The notes below the pieces were generated by a model. That model saw only the letters and a program-made list of their open reading frames with translations. It searched no databases and had not been told where the DNA came from. Shown here one piece after another: positions 17,719 to 27,272 of a stretch of 64,000 nt of DNA (its first letter is position 1; each line of letters starts with the position of its first letter). Source of the stretch: CAWBRT01 sp963814745 (GTDB lineage: Bacteria > Acidobacteriota > Terriglobia > Terriglobales > Acidobacteriaceae); assembly GCA_963814745.1 (NCBI GenBank), contig CAWFEA010000011.1, positions 124,001 to 188,000 of the forward strand, in the 5' to 3' direction. The translations under genes and the position numbers were made by a program.

Positions 17719-17832
17719 AATCCGGTCGAAGATGAACGCGATTCCGGTCTGAAGCCGAACACCATTCGGTTGTGAATCCGAACCGTATTCCGGTCTGAAA
17801 GTGAACGCCGATTCCGGTGGGAAGGCGAACAG
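17719..17832 (+). repeat. Five degenerate 23-24 bp tandem units, IS21 left end
   Basis: Units start near 17719, 17740, 17764, 17787 and 17810. They share a core close to ATTCCGGTCTGAAGCCGAAC. Multiple terminal repeats of this size are characteristic transposase-binding sites at IS21-family ends. The rest of 17580-17958 shows no coding sequence. Confidence 0.7.
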
Positions 17833-17958
17833 TTTTTGTCTGCCTACCGGAATGGCGTTCGGCTTGGAGCGGAATGTTTTCCAAAGACGAACAGCGGAAG
17901 CAGCAGTGACGCTGGACAATAACCCGGCATTGAAAACTCCATCGATAAGGAGAACAGG

Positions 17959-18815
17959 GTGCCGGCCAGGAGATGGTCCATGCGAAAGACGAAGGAAGTC
18001 CTGCGGTTACGCTTTGAGTTAGGTCTCGGGCAGCGCCAGATCGCACGCTGTTGTGGGATGGGGCTGGGCACGGTCCACGAGTATCTGGAACGGGCGACCA
18101 CGGCTGGGATCGGTTGGCCGTTGCCCGAAGGCTTGAGTGAAGAAGAACTGGAAGCCAAGCTGTTTGGCGACCAGCCGATTCGGGCGAAGGCGGTGGAGCG
18201 GCGACCGCAACCGGATTGGAAAACCATTCATGAGCAACTGCAACAGCATCGCCATCTGACCCTGCAGTTAGTGTGGGAAGAATATCGGCAAGCGAATCCC
18301 GAAGGCTATCGCTACAGTTGGTTTTGCGAACGTTATCAGCACTGGCGGCGACACCTGGATGTGGTCCTGCGCCAGGAGCACAAGGCCGGCGAGAAGATGT
18401 TCATCGACTGGGCTGGGGCGACGATTCCCGTGTATGACGCCACGACCGGGCAGGCGTGGCCGGCTTCGTTGTTTGTTGCGGTGTTGGGAGCCAGTTCTTA
18501 CACCTACGCAGAAGCGACTCGCGATCAGCAACTGGAAGCCTGGATTCAAGCGCATATCCACGCGCTGGAGTTTGTCGGCGGAGTCCCGACTCTGGCGGTG
18601 CCCGATAACACCAAGACGGCCGTCACCCGAGCTTGCCGCTACGACCCTGATCTGAATCATTCGCTTGGCGCAGCCGTACTCTGCGCAGCGGGTGGAAGCC
18701 GCTGCGGAACGGGCACTCCTCGCAGGGGCGTGCCGGTATCAGAGCGTAAAGTCGATCTTGAAGAACGCGCTCGACGTCCTTCCCTTGTCGCCACCGCCAT
18801 CCAGCCCTCCGGCCT
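17959..18815 (+). pseudogene. istA: IS21 transposase IstA, internally deleted
   Basis: A GTG start at 17959 follows AAGGAG. The first ~235 residues contain the N-terminal helix-turn-helix (RLRFELGLGQRQIARCCGM) and part of the DDE catalytic core, with the first aspartate in MFIDWAGATIPVYD and the second in AVPDNTKTAV. At about 18660 the sequence jumps, in another frame, to the extreme IstA C-terminus (QRVEAAAERALLAGACRYQ, then KSILKNALD). About 200 residues are missing, including the third catalytic acid, so this is an inactive fossil. Confidence 0.75.
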
Positions 18816-19363
18816 GCGTGGAAGACATCGACTATCGGGCTGCACGTGGGCTGGACAAGTCGGTGATGCGTGCTCTGGCAAAAGACTCAGCCTGGGTTCG
18901 CAATCACGAGAACGTTTTCGTCCTGGGACCGACCGGCGTGGGCAAGAGCTTTATCGCTTTGGCCTTGGCGCAGAAAGCCTGTCGCGACGGCCACTCGGCT
19001 CTCTATCTGCGGGCGGCAGCCCTGCTGCGTGATCTGGCCCTGGCCCGAGCGGATGGAAGCTTGCGTCACCTGCTGGCACGGCTGAGTCGCATCGACGTTC
19101 TGGTCATCGATGATTGGGCCATGGTGCCGCTGAATGAAACCGAGCGCCGCGAAATCTGGGAGATCTGCGAGGATCGCTACCAAACCCGTTCCACCATCCT
19201 CACCTCTCAACTGCCGGTCTCGCGCTGGCACGAGCAGATCGGCGATCCCACCATCGCCGATGGCATCCTCGACCGTCTGGTTCACAACGCCCATCGCATC
19301 GAGATGCGCGGAGAGTCTATGCGCAAAAAACGAAATCCGCCACAGGACGAGAAGAAGGAATGA
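18816..19363 (+). pseudogene. istB: IS21 helper ATPase IstB, N-terminally deleted
   Basis: IstB sequence begins abruptly at EDIDYRAARGLDKSV. It continues through Walker A (GPTGVGKSF) and Walker B (VLVIDDWA) to a normal C-terminus ending near RIEMRGESMRKKR. Roughly the first 80-90 residues, which contact IstA and DNA, are gone, and the frame is fused to the IstA tail. The AAA+ core is otherwise well conserved, so the deletion is probably fairly recent. Confidence 0.8.
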
Positions 19364-19860
19364 ACAGAAGCCAGTTTCGGCTAATGTCTTGAGCTAAGGG
19401 ACGAAAACTTGCTCCAGAAGCCAGCTTCTGGCTTGGGGCAAACTTCCGGCTTGCCCGCCACTCATCAACTGACCACGATTGGCGTCCCACATGGAGGCTG
19501 CGGACCCGTCGTGGCGGGTTCACGTGGGATTGAAAACCCGCGTGGGCCGGCGCAGCCCAAAATGGGACGATACCCCCCTTGCATCCGTTCGCAGACTTCG
19601 CTTCCGGCTTGCAAAATCGCTCGCGAGCAGTACGATTCCAGCCAATCGAGCACAGGTGCAGTTATGTGGTGCTACGTCCCCTCAGTCTGTCTCCGACTTT
19701 CTGTTGGAGGGACGTTATGTGGGCTTCTTCGCGTCAGCGGTAAGGGTTCTGGGTTCCTGGGTGTAAATCGCGTCCGCAGGTTCATCATTTAGGCCACGGG
19801 TCACCGAAGCTGTCAGCCTTTGCGAAATCTGAGCTTTGTGCTGTACATAAGGAGACTCGT
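19364..19860. other. Intergenic stretch without recognisable feature
   Basis: Between istB and the NVGIGTT-repeat gene I see no supported gene, RNA or terminal repeat. It contains only short self-similar phrases such as GAAGCCAGCTTCTGGCTT. Confidence 0.4.
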
Positions 19861-22521
19861 ATGCGTCGCCTATTATTTCCTTTTTTCTCAGTTTTCTTCT
19901 TGGTCATCTTCGTGGTTGCTTCCTGCTGGGCGCAGGCGCCCGCTATCGCGACAACCGCCACGGTGCCGCCGCTGATCAAAGTGAGCGGCACGATTAGCAG
20001 TGTGAACAGCGGCACGGTGGGCGTGAACTTTGCGCTGTACGCGGAGCAGACAGGCGGGGCGCCGCTGTGGCTGGAGACGCAGAATGTCGCGCTCAACGCG
20101 AACGGTCGTTACACGATCTATCTCGGCGCTAACCACACCAACGGCGTGCCGATGGACTTGTTTGCCTCCGGCGAGGCGCGCTGGCTCGGGGTGCAGCCGG
20201 AAGGCCAAGCGGAACAAGCGCGCGTCATGCTAGTAAGCGTGCCCTACGCGATGACCGCGGGCGATGCGCAAACTTTGGGCGGGCAGCCGCTCTCGGCGTT
20301 CGTGATGGCCTCGGCGGCCAACGGCGCTAGCGCCACGACAACGAGCAGCACAGCGACGGCGGCTGCTGCCTCCGGCGGCGTTGTAGCGCTGGCCACACCG
20401 CAGGGCACGGGCACGGACGTGACCACCTCGGGGGGGGCGACAAACTACCTGTCGAAGTTCACCGCCGCCGACGGGCGACTATTCGTTCGCGCAAGTGATC
20501 GGTGCCGGCGCGGTTCCGATTGCCAACGGTGGCACGAATGCCACGACGGCGGCAGCGGCGCGGAGCAATCTTGGCGCGGCAGCCAGCGGTGCAAATACAG
20601 ACATCACGTCGCTGGCAGGGCTGACTGTGGCTTTGCCGAATGTTGCCTACACGAACACCGCTAACGCCTTTACCGGGTTACAGACCATCACCGGCGGCAA
20701 CGTGGGTATTGGGACAACGGCACCGGCAGCTTTATTGGACGTAGGTGGTTTGGGAAGATACCTGGAAGCGAGTGTATCTTATCCGACAGCCGGCGCAGGA
20801 ATGGAGCTCTTTGGCCTTTCAAAAAGTGCGCCTGGCAGCCATATTCAGGCCTATGACCGTACTGGAAAGGCCTGGCGAAACCTCTATCTGGACGGTCAAA
20901 ATCTTTATTTGAACCCGAACAGCGGTGGCAACGTGGGGATTGGCACCACCACGCCGAGCGCCACGCTGGATGTCGCTGGCTCGATAGCGATCGAACCGCA
21001 AGGCACCGCGACGGCGGCGGCAGGATTCTCCTCGTGGCCGCTGAACCTTACGGGCTCCGCTTATAACTCAAGTACTGGAGCCGCCAACCAGAACTTCCAG
21101 TGGCAAGTGATGCCGTTTCTGAACGACTCAGCGGAGGCGCAAGGGTTTCTGTCGCTGAGTTATGCGGCCGGCACTAACACTCCCAGCCAGATTCTCAACA
21201 TCAGCAAAGCGGGCACCCTGGGGGTTATAGGCGCCTTGGGGGTTGGGACCATGCTCCCGAGTGCCAACCTGGAGGTGAATGGGACGGCGAAGTTTGACGG
21301 GCTGGTGACTTTCAACTCCGCACAGACCTTCCCGGGAACGGGCACGATCACGGGAATCACGACGGCCTCGGGCTCCGGGCTCACCGGAGGAGCGACCAGC
21401 GGTGCGCCTTCTCTGGCGGTGGACTCCACGGTGGCACGCACCAACGTTATTAACACTTTTACCGCTAGCCAGACAATCACCGGTGATCTGTGGGGTGACG
21501 GCAATGTCATCGCTGATGCAGCCTGCAGCAATAGTGGTGCTCTCAGTCCCGGACTTCGCATGTGCACCGGCGGTGAAGGCATTTCCTCGAAACGCACCTC
21601 CGGCGGCAATCAATATGGGCTTGACTTTTATACGAGTAACACCGCTCGGATGTCCATTACCGGTGGCGGCAACGTAGGCATTGGCACACAGAGCCCTACC
21701 ATGGCCCAGCTACAGGTTGATGGGACAACCGGCGCCATTTACGGCAAAGGGGGCGGTGCCAGCTCTGAAGGGGCAACCAGGGAAATCGCTAGCTGGGGCT
21801 TTGGCGTTTGGGGTGACACCGCGTCGTCTTCAAATCTGGGGGGGTAGTGGGGACTGCCGACAATAACCAAGCCGGAGGCTTCTTCAATAACTCGGACGGT
21901 TCGACGACGATCTATGTGCAAAACGATTCATCCAGCAGAGCCGCGCCAGTCTTGTCTGCCGGAGGGGACCTTGGCGGTTGTCAAATGGATGTCGGCGGCG
22001 ACTTGGATTGCACCGGCAACATTAGTGGAGCCTCGAAGAATTTCAAGATCGACCACCCGCTGAACCCGGCCAACAAGTACCTCTACCACGCGTCGGTGGA
22101 ATCATCGGAGATGAAGAACATCTACGACGGCAACGTGGTGTTGGACGCCAATGGCGAGGCCACCGTCCAGCTTCCCGATTGGTTTGAAGCGATGAACGCC
22201 GACTTCCGTTACCAGCTCACGCCCGTAGGCCGCCCCGGACCCGGCACACTGCTTTACGTTTCTCAGGAGATCTCGGGAAACAGCTTCCAGATCGCCGGCG
22301 GCAGCCCCGGCTTGAAGGTTTCCTGGCAGGTCACGGGGGTGCGGCAGGATGCTTACGCCAAAGCCCATCCGCTGGTGGTGGAAGAGGCGAAGGGTGAGAG
22401 CGAGCGTGGCAAGTACATTCATCCGGAGCTGTATGGTGCGACGAAGGAACAGAGCATCGGATGGGCGCGACATCCGCATGGCAAGGCCAAGCCGAGCGTC
22501 ACGAGCGTGAGCACACCATAA
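19861..22521 (+). CDS. Secreted NVGIGTT-repeat surface protein, two frameshifts
   Basis: Read through two frame changes (about 20480 and 21840), this encodes roughly 885 residues. A signal peptide (FPFFSVFFLVIFVVASCWA) is followed by an N-terminal domain with GVNFALYAEQTGG and VPYAMTAGDAQTLGG. The central part has repeated GGNVGIGTTxPxAxLDV units near 20695, 20930, 21225 and 21665. The C-terminal domain begins with FKIDHPLNPANKYLYHASVE. Such proteins are common in Acidobacteriota and resemble fibre or adhesin-like proteins; the function is unproven. The second shift falls on a run of seven G (21838-21844). That could be a homopolymer error or, less likely, a phase-variable tract. Confidence 0.7.
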
Positions 22522-22557
22522 GCCCCGCAGGAAACGATGCGAAGTAAAGTCGATGGC

Positions 22558-22598
22558 CCCATCCTAGCGTCGAAGGCAAGACGCGACGCTAGGATGGG
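22558..22598. terminator. Strong hairpin after the NVGIGTT-repeat gene
   Basis: A perfect 15-bp stem, CCCATCCTAGCGTCG and its complement, with an 11-base loop lies 37 bp after the stop at 22521. There is no clear T-run, so it may act as a terminator or RNA stabiliser. Confidence 0.5.
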
Positions 22599-22799
22599 CT
22601 ACTTCGCGCTCACTCCTGGACCGTCGGCAAACAAGAAGTAATCCATAGAGACTCGACCTCGGGGGTAGCAGATCAATGACGAGGTCAGAGCCGGGATTCT
22701 GGTTGGCAGACTACTTCAAACCCAAACAACTTATGATAAGTCCGATCATGTCGGAGCCTGGCCCTCCTGGCAATTCTTTCTTCTACATCGAGGAAGCAG

Positions 22800-22940
22800 G
22801 GGGAAAGGGGCTGCTGTGTGTGCGTGAGAACTAGAATTTGTGGCCACATGTTGTGATCCACTCGTCCGCGAACCGCAATATATTGGGGCGAGAGCACCTC
22901 GAAAACGAGTTCTCACGCACACACAGCAGCCCCTTTCCCC
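22800..22940. repeat. Perfect 33-bp inverted repeat with 75-bp loop
   Basis: Arms 22800-22832 and 22908-22940 are exact reverse complements, each containing CTGCTGTGTGTGCGTGAG. The loop has no coding potential. It could be a small MITE-like insertion or a fold-back duplication. Confidence 0.65.
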
Positions 22941-23057
22941 TGTACCCCAAATCCCCGCTTGAAAAGCTTCCTTCGCTTTGCTCCGGATCTTCGCCCTTGA
23001 CGATTCCGAACACTTACTCCAAAATCATCATGCCAGCGTCGCTTCGCTCCGCCTGCT

Positions 23058-23126
23058 GTTCACCTTCGCCCCGGAACGCCGTTCGGCTTGCCTCCGGAAT
23101 CAGCCTTCAGCTTCACCGGAATACCC
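23058..23126 (-). repeat. Inverted array of three 23-bp IS21-type end repeats
   Basis: Three units, the middle one reading GTTCGGCTTGCCTCCGGAAT, are the reverse complement of the repeat core at 17719-17832. They look like an isolated IS21 end, facing the other array 5.3 kb away. Confidence 0.55.
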
Positions 23127-23444
23127 AATTCCTGCGGCTCGTTTCGAAGATTGCGGGTTATCGCTCCTCGAAACACTGAATTTCTGTGGGCTTGCTTATC
23201 GCCATCTCCAACACCAGGGTTCAAATTCAGCAGGACGACCTTTGCCGTTTTGGGGTTTCCAATGAACGGCTCAGGAAGCAAGTTGACGTTGATTCTGCCT
23301 TGTCCGTTATTCTTTGCAGAAACCCGTCCGTTCAAAATTGAAACGGCATCCTGATCTCTTGGAAGAACATAAGGGCTTCGTCTTGGAAGTTTTAACCATG
23401 GATTTTGCATACTCCTCCCCACCCGCGCGAGCTGCGCTCGGGCT

Positions 23445-23508
23445 AGCATCTTACGCCCGCTATGCGGGCTGTGACATTGCGAACGTCGCTTACCCCAGGC
23501 TCACGCCT
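23445..23508 (+). repeat. Dispersed intergenic repeat R1, copy 1
   Basis: The segment CGCCCGCTATGCGGGCTGTG followed by GCGAACGTCGCTTACCCCAG recurs almost unchanged at 27976-28035. It contains a short palindrome (GCCCGC/GCGGGC). It lies in the 22941-24152 non-coding stretch, in which I see no gene. Confidence 0.6.
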
Positions 23509-23768
23509 CCACCCCGATACGCGAACAGCGCGCGTATCGGGGACCCCGGCCCGGGGCTACCATCTTTTGCCCGCTGCGCGGGCTGGTGGGTTGGGCGCCG
23601 GTCATAGCCGCAGATAAAGAGAGCGTCCCAGCCGACGGAAAAGCAGATCCTTCGGCTGCGCCTCAGGATGACACATCGCGGGAGAAATTCGGCTATCCGT
23701 GAGGCTGTCCAGCCGTTATCATTTTCCCCATAGCGGTATTGCGCTTCGATGAGCAGACCAGGGAAGAG

Positions 23769-23841
23769 CCCACGTCAGCCCCAATCACCCCAGCGAGCAA
23801 AGCTCGCCGGGGCCCCGATAGGGGCGGGACGTGGGGCACCC
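23769..23841 (+). repeat. Dispersed intergenic repeat R2, copy 1
   Basis: A ~73-bp segment starting CCCACGTCAGCCCCAATC and ending GACGTGGGGCACCCG, matched at 33383-33456. It is largely self-complementary: the ends CCCACGTC/GACGTGGG can pair. Confidence 0.6.
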
Positions 23842-24059
23842 GGCCGGCTGCGCGAATGCCAGCGGTGAAACTACCCCACTCAAGCCAAAGGAAGGCTTGA
23901 ATGGGCCACCCACCCGGCGAGTTCGCCTGGAGGTCTGATCGCTCAGATAGTTTTTAATTGATCGTCTGAGCGAGACGGTTTGTGCGTACCGTCACTGACG
24001 GATCGGCGGATTTCGATTATTGCTTGTTTGGTAAACCGATGCCGGAGAAAAGAGCGAAT

Positions 24060-24130
24060 CTCCTCAGGGGCTATAAAGCCCGTGTTTTGATTGGCTCTGG
24101 ACGGCGCGGCTGAAGCCGCGCCCCTGCAAA
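24060..24130 (+). repeat. Dispersed intergenic repeat R3, copy 1
   Basis: The pattern CCTCAGGGGCTAtAAAGCCC, a short spacer, GGCTGAAGCC and CCCCTGCAAA recurs at about 29832-29900 and 31744-31810. Confidence 0.6.
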
Positions 24131-24152
24131 GAACTATTTATGAAAACATGCT

Positions 24153-24348
24153 CTAGCAGGCTGCTGAAAAACTCGTGGAAGTGTCATCCCGAGGCCGCGC
24201 CGATTTTGCGCGGGGTTCCCGGCAAGCGTGTTGTTGGCTTGTTGGGGCGGGCGATCGAAGGATCTGCTTTATTTTGATCGTGCGCAAACAGCAGATCCTT
24301 CACTTCGCTCAGGATGACACTTAGGAGACTTTTTCAGCAGCTTGCTAG
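24153..24348. mobile_element. MITE-like element with terminal inverted repeats
   Basis: This 196-bp non-coding element starts CTAGCAGGCTGCTGAAAAAC and ends with the near-exact reverse complement GTTGCT-type terminus (…TTTTTCAGCAGCTTGCTAG), two mismatches over about 22 bp. Just inside both ends AAGTGTCATCC appears in opposite orientations. It ends 24 bp before the SDR start codon and contains AGCAGATCCTTC, a phrase also seen at about 23645 and 33145. Confidence 0.65.
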
Positions 24349-24371
24349 AGATCATCCAGGAGAGGAATCGT

Positions 24372-25151
24372 ATGGCGCATGCTTTATTGGAGAAGCTTTT
24401 CTCGCTGGACGGTAAGGTGGCGCTCGTAACCGGCGGGTACAAAGGTATCGGACTCGCCATCGCGGAGACTTATGCGGCGGCGGGCGCGAGCGTGGCGGTG
24501 GCGGCGCGCAACCTGGCGGGCTGCGCGGCGGCGGCGCGCAAGCTGGCGGAGAATTATGGCGCCAAGGCGGCGGGCAAGGCGCTGGATATTCACGATGCCA
24601 AAATGGTGGATGGGGTGGTGAAGGAAGTGGCGGCGGAGTTCGGCAAGATCGACATCCTGGTGAACTGCGCCGGCATAGCGGGCGCGGAAAAGCCGGTGTT
24701 GAAGATGACGGACGAGGATCTGGACGAGGTGATGAACGTGGATTTTCGCGGGACATTTCTGGTGTCGCGCGCGGCGGGGCGACTGATGGCTGAGCAGAAG
24801 AGCGGCAAGATCATTAATGTCGCCTCCGTCCTCGGCAAGATTGCCGCCCGCAACATGCTGGGTTATTGCGCCAGCAAGGCGGCGGTAATCCAATTGACGA
24901 AGGTGATGGCGCTGGAGCTGATGCGGGATAACGTGCAGGTCAATGCGCTTTGTCCGGGATATATCAAGACCGACATCAACAAAGATTTCTTTGCCTCCGA
25001 AGCGGGCCAGAAGATGGTGAAAAAGATGATACCGCTCAACCGCGTGGGCGAGCTTTGCGAGTTGCAGTCGCTGGCGCTTTACCTGGCGACGTGTCCGCCG
25101 TTGATGACCGGCGGGGAGTTCTATATCGATGGCGGTCACACGATCGTATAG
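24372..25151 (+). CDS. Short-chain dehydrogenase/reductase
   Basis: This intact 259-residue classical SDR has VTGGYKGIG for cofactor binding, the NCAG strand, a catalytic serine in NVASVLGKIA, and YCASK as the catalytic Y-x3-K. The C-terminus MTGGEFYIDGG is typical of gluconate-5-dehydrogenase/3-oxoacyl reductase-like members. The ATG at 24372 is preceded by GGAGAGGA and is preferred to the TTG at 24342, which lies inside the adjacent MITE-like element. The substrate is not assignable. A second dispersed repeat follows the stop codon at once, so the gene is isolated between repeats. Confidence 0.9.
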   Translation: MAHALLEKLFSLDGKVALVTGGYKGIGLAIAETYAAAGASVAVAARNLAGCAAAARKLAENYGAKAAGKALDIHDAKMVDGVVKEVAAEFGKIDILVNCAGIAGAEKPVLKMTDEDLDEVMNVDFRGTFLVSRAAGRLMAEQKSGKIINVASVLGKIAARNMLGYCASKAAVIQLTKVMALELMRDNVQVNALCPGYIKTDINKDFFASEAGQKMVKKMIPLNRVGELCELQSLALYLATCPPLMTGGEFYIDGGHTIV

Positions 25152-25169
25152 CCGACGGCGGGCTGAATT

Positions 25170-25373
25170 CGAAGTTCGCGACATATCTCTTGGGATGTCA
25201 TTCTGAACGAGCGCGGCGAGTGAAGAATCCCGGTACGGCATGTAGCTGAATTGCAGCCGAAGGATTTCACCAAATCTTGAAGCAATGCGATGAGGGATAG
25301 TCGCTAGGGACCCTTCGCTACGCTCAGGGTGACATACTCAGATATATCATTTATTTCCGGGACAGCACACTAG
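25170..25373 (+). repeat. CTAG-bounded ~205-bp repeat, copy A
   Basis: It contains TCATTCTGAACGAGCGCGGC near the left and GGGACCCTTCGCTACGCTCA near the right. It ends in CCGGGACAGCACACTAG. The same unit recurs inverted at 35703-35922 and direct at 40422-40635. The left terminal CTAGTGTGCTGTCCC is missing in this copy. Confidence 0.7.
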
Positions 25374-25385
25374 TACTGGCTAAGC

Positions 25386-27101
25386 ATGAGGAAGAAGCGG
25401 GTAGCGCTGAAGTACTGCGGCGGGTGCGATGCGGGGTTCGACCGGGTCGAGTACTTCAACCAGGTTCGCGCCGTTGCGGGAGATGCGATTGAGTGGGTTA
25501 CGATCGATGAGCAGCGGTTCGAGAGAGTTTTATTGATCTGCGGGTGCCAGGCGAGTTGTCCCGAAAGGGAGTTGCAGTGGCTGCCGTGGCGGATAGTTAC
25601 AATCATGGACGATGGCCGCGAGGCGAAGGAAATCGTCTCAGACTTATTACACGAGGGAGCGATGAAAATCAGGACTAAGCAGGACTACATCGAGAGTCTG
25701 CAAAAACAGCCGGTCAATGTCTATTGCATGGGCGAGCGGGTGAAAGACCGCAGCACGTTCGGGCCTTTCGCTCCACATGTCAACAGCGCCGCCAAAACAT
25801 ACGAAATGGCTCTGATGCCGGAGTTCGAAGACCTGCTCACGGCCAAGAGTCATCTCACGGGCAAGAAGATCAACCGCTTTACTCACATCCATCAATCGGT
25901 GGACGATCTGATTAAGAAAGTGCAGATGCTGAGGGCCGTGGCGCACGAGACGGCGAGCTGCTTCCAGCGCTGCGTGGGATTCGACGCGCTCAACGCGCTC
26001 TACATCACGACCTTCGAGATCGACGAGAAATGCGGCACCGACTACTTCCAGCGGCTGACCAGATACATCGAGAAGATTCAGGAAGAAAACTTCATGCTGG
26101 CCGGCGGCATGACCGATGCGAAGGGCGACCGTTCGAAGCGGCCAAGCCAGCAGGCCGATCCCGACATGTTCACGCACGTGGTGGAAAAGAAAAAAGACGG
26201 CGTAGTGATCCGCGGCGCCAAGGCGCACCAGACAGGGGCGGTGAACAGCCACGAAATCATGGTGATGCCGACGCAGGCCATGGAGGCGGGCGAGGAAAAT
26301 TACGCCATCGTCGCCGCTGTTCCGCTGGACGCCAAGGGCGTGACCATGATTTTTGGCCGGCAGAGCAATGACGAACGCAAGTCCCAGGGGATCGACGCCG
26401 GGAACCCGGAGTATGGCATGGTAGGCGGCGAGGCACTGGTGGTCTTCGAAGATGTGTTCGTGGCGTGGGAACGGGTGTTCATGTGCGGCGAAGTTGATTT
26501 CAGCGGAATTCTGGTGGAGCGCTTTGCGACCTTGCACCGGCAGAATTACGGCGGCTGCAAGGGAGGGGTGTCCGATGTCGTCATCGGGGCAGCCGCGCTC
26601 GCCTCGCAGTACCAGGGGACGCTGGGCGCGTCGCACATTAAGGACAAGCTGGTGGAAATGTTGCACCTGACTGAAACGGTCTACGCGGGTTCGGTGGCAT
26701 GTTCGGCGTTGGGCTCGAAGACCAAGAGCGGCTCTTATTACCCCGATCCGCTGCTGGCCAACTGCACCAAGCACAACATCACGCGGGCCATCTATGAGAT
26801 CTCGCGGCTGGCGCAAGATATCGGCGGTGGAATTATGGCGACCATGCCCGCCGACAAAGACCTGCGAAGCCCGGAGATTGGGAAATATGTGGAGAAGTAT
26901 CTGAAGGGCGTGGAAGGGGTTTCGACCGAGTCGAGGATGAAAGTTTTGCGGCTGCTGGAAAACATGACCGGCGGAACCGCCCTGGTCGAGAGTATGCACG
27001 GCGCGGGCTCGCCGCAGAGCCAGCGGATCATGTATCAGAGGCTGGGCAAGCTGGGCGAGAAGATGAAGATGGCGAAGAAGATCGCTCGGATTGCGGAATA
27101 A
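25386..27101 (+). CDS. 4-hydroxybutyryl-CoA dehydratase-family protein with N-terminal Cys-rich domain
   Basis: The 571-residue frame has two parts. Residues 1-92 form a small Cys-rich domain (KYCGGCDAGFDR, then LICGCQASCPE). From M93 the sequence is a full 4-hydroxybutyryl-CoA dehydratase/vinylacetyl-CoA isomerase (AbfD type, 4-hydroxyphenylacetate 3-hydroxylase superfamily). Numbered from M93 the [4Fe-4S] ligands are C100, C104, H292 and C299 (ETASCFQRC and LHRQNYGGC), essentially the positions known in the Clostridium aminobutyricum enzyme. A radical, FAD- and cluster-dependent dehydration is therefore likely. A GGGAG site precedes the internal ATG at 25662, so a shorter product may also be made. 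The Cys-rich part may once have been a separate gene. Confidence 0.88.
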   Translation: MRKKRVALKYCGGCDAGFDRVEYFNQVRAVAGDAIEWVTIDEQRFERVLLICGCQASCPERELQWLPWRIVTIMDDGREAKEIVSDLLHEGAMKIRTKQDYIESLQKQPVNVYCMGERVKDRSTFGPFAPHVNSAAKTYEMALMPEFEDLLTAKSHLTGKKINRFTHIHQSVDDLIKKVQMLRAVAHETASCFQRCVGFDALNALYITTFEIDEKCGTDYFQRLTRYIEKIQEENFMLAGGMTDAKGDRSKRPSQQADPDMFTHVVEKKKDGVVIRGAKAHQTGAVNSHEIMVMPTQAMEAGEENYAIVAAVPLDAKGVTMIFGRQSNDERKSQGIDAGNPEYGMVGGEALVVFEDVFVAWERVFMCGEVDFSGILVERFATLHRQNYGGCKGGVSDVVIGAAALASQYQGTLGASHIKDKLVEMLHLTETVYAGSVACSALGSKTKSGSYYPDPLLANCTKHNITRAIYEISRLAQDIGGGIMATMPADKDLRSPEIGKYVEKYLKGVEGVSTESRMKVLRLLENMTGGTALVESMHGAGSPQSQRIMYQRLGKLGEKMKMAKKIARIAE

Positions 27102-27272
27102 GCGGATGAGCGAAGCGGTCTGAAACTACCCCAGGTTAGCCTAAAGCGGGCGAACCTGGGGCACTTGGCTATCGTCATCACCCGTACGGATCTCCTCTGG
27201 TAATTTTGCGAGTGGCCAGCGACTGTCCATCGCCTATGATTTGTTCTAAAGGGGAAAGAAAGGGGCGCTACG

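Larger units (their letters stand above)
17719..19363 (+). mobile_element. Degenerate IS21-family element
   Basis: A set of ~23-bp end repeats (17719-17832) is followed by istA- and istB-derived sequence in the canonical order. Both genes have large internal deletions, described separately, so the element cannot transpose on its own. A matching right end was not found directly after istB; the nearest similar array lies inverted at about 23058-23126. Confidence 0.8.

Noticed and set aside
17719..17832. CRISPR-like array
   Set aside because: The units are contiguous, degenerate 23-bp repeats without unique spacers, directly in front of istA, and fit IS21 ends.
20690..21720. Phage tail-fibre gene marking a prophage
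   Set aside because: The NVGIGTT repeats resemble fibre proteins, but no other phage gene is nearby, and a signal peptide plus a family common in acidobacteria argue for a surface protein.
25647..26999. 450-codon minus-strand frame opposite the 4-hydroxybutyryl-CoA dehydratase
   Set aside because: It is His/Arg-rich antisense of a gene whose active-site residues are all conserved on the plus strand.
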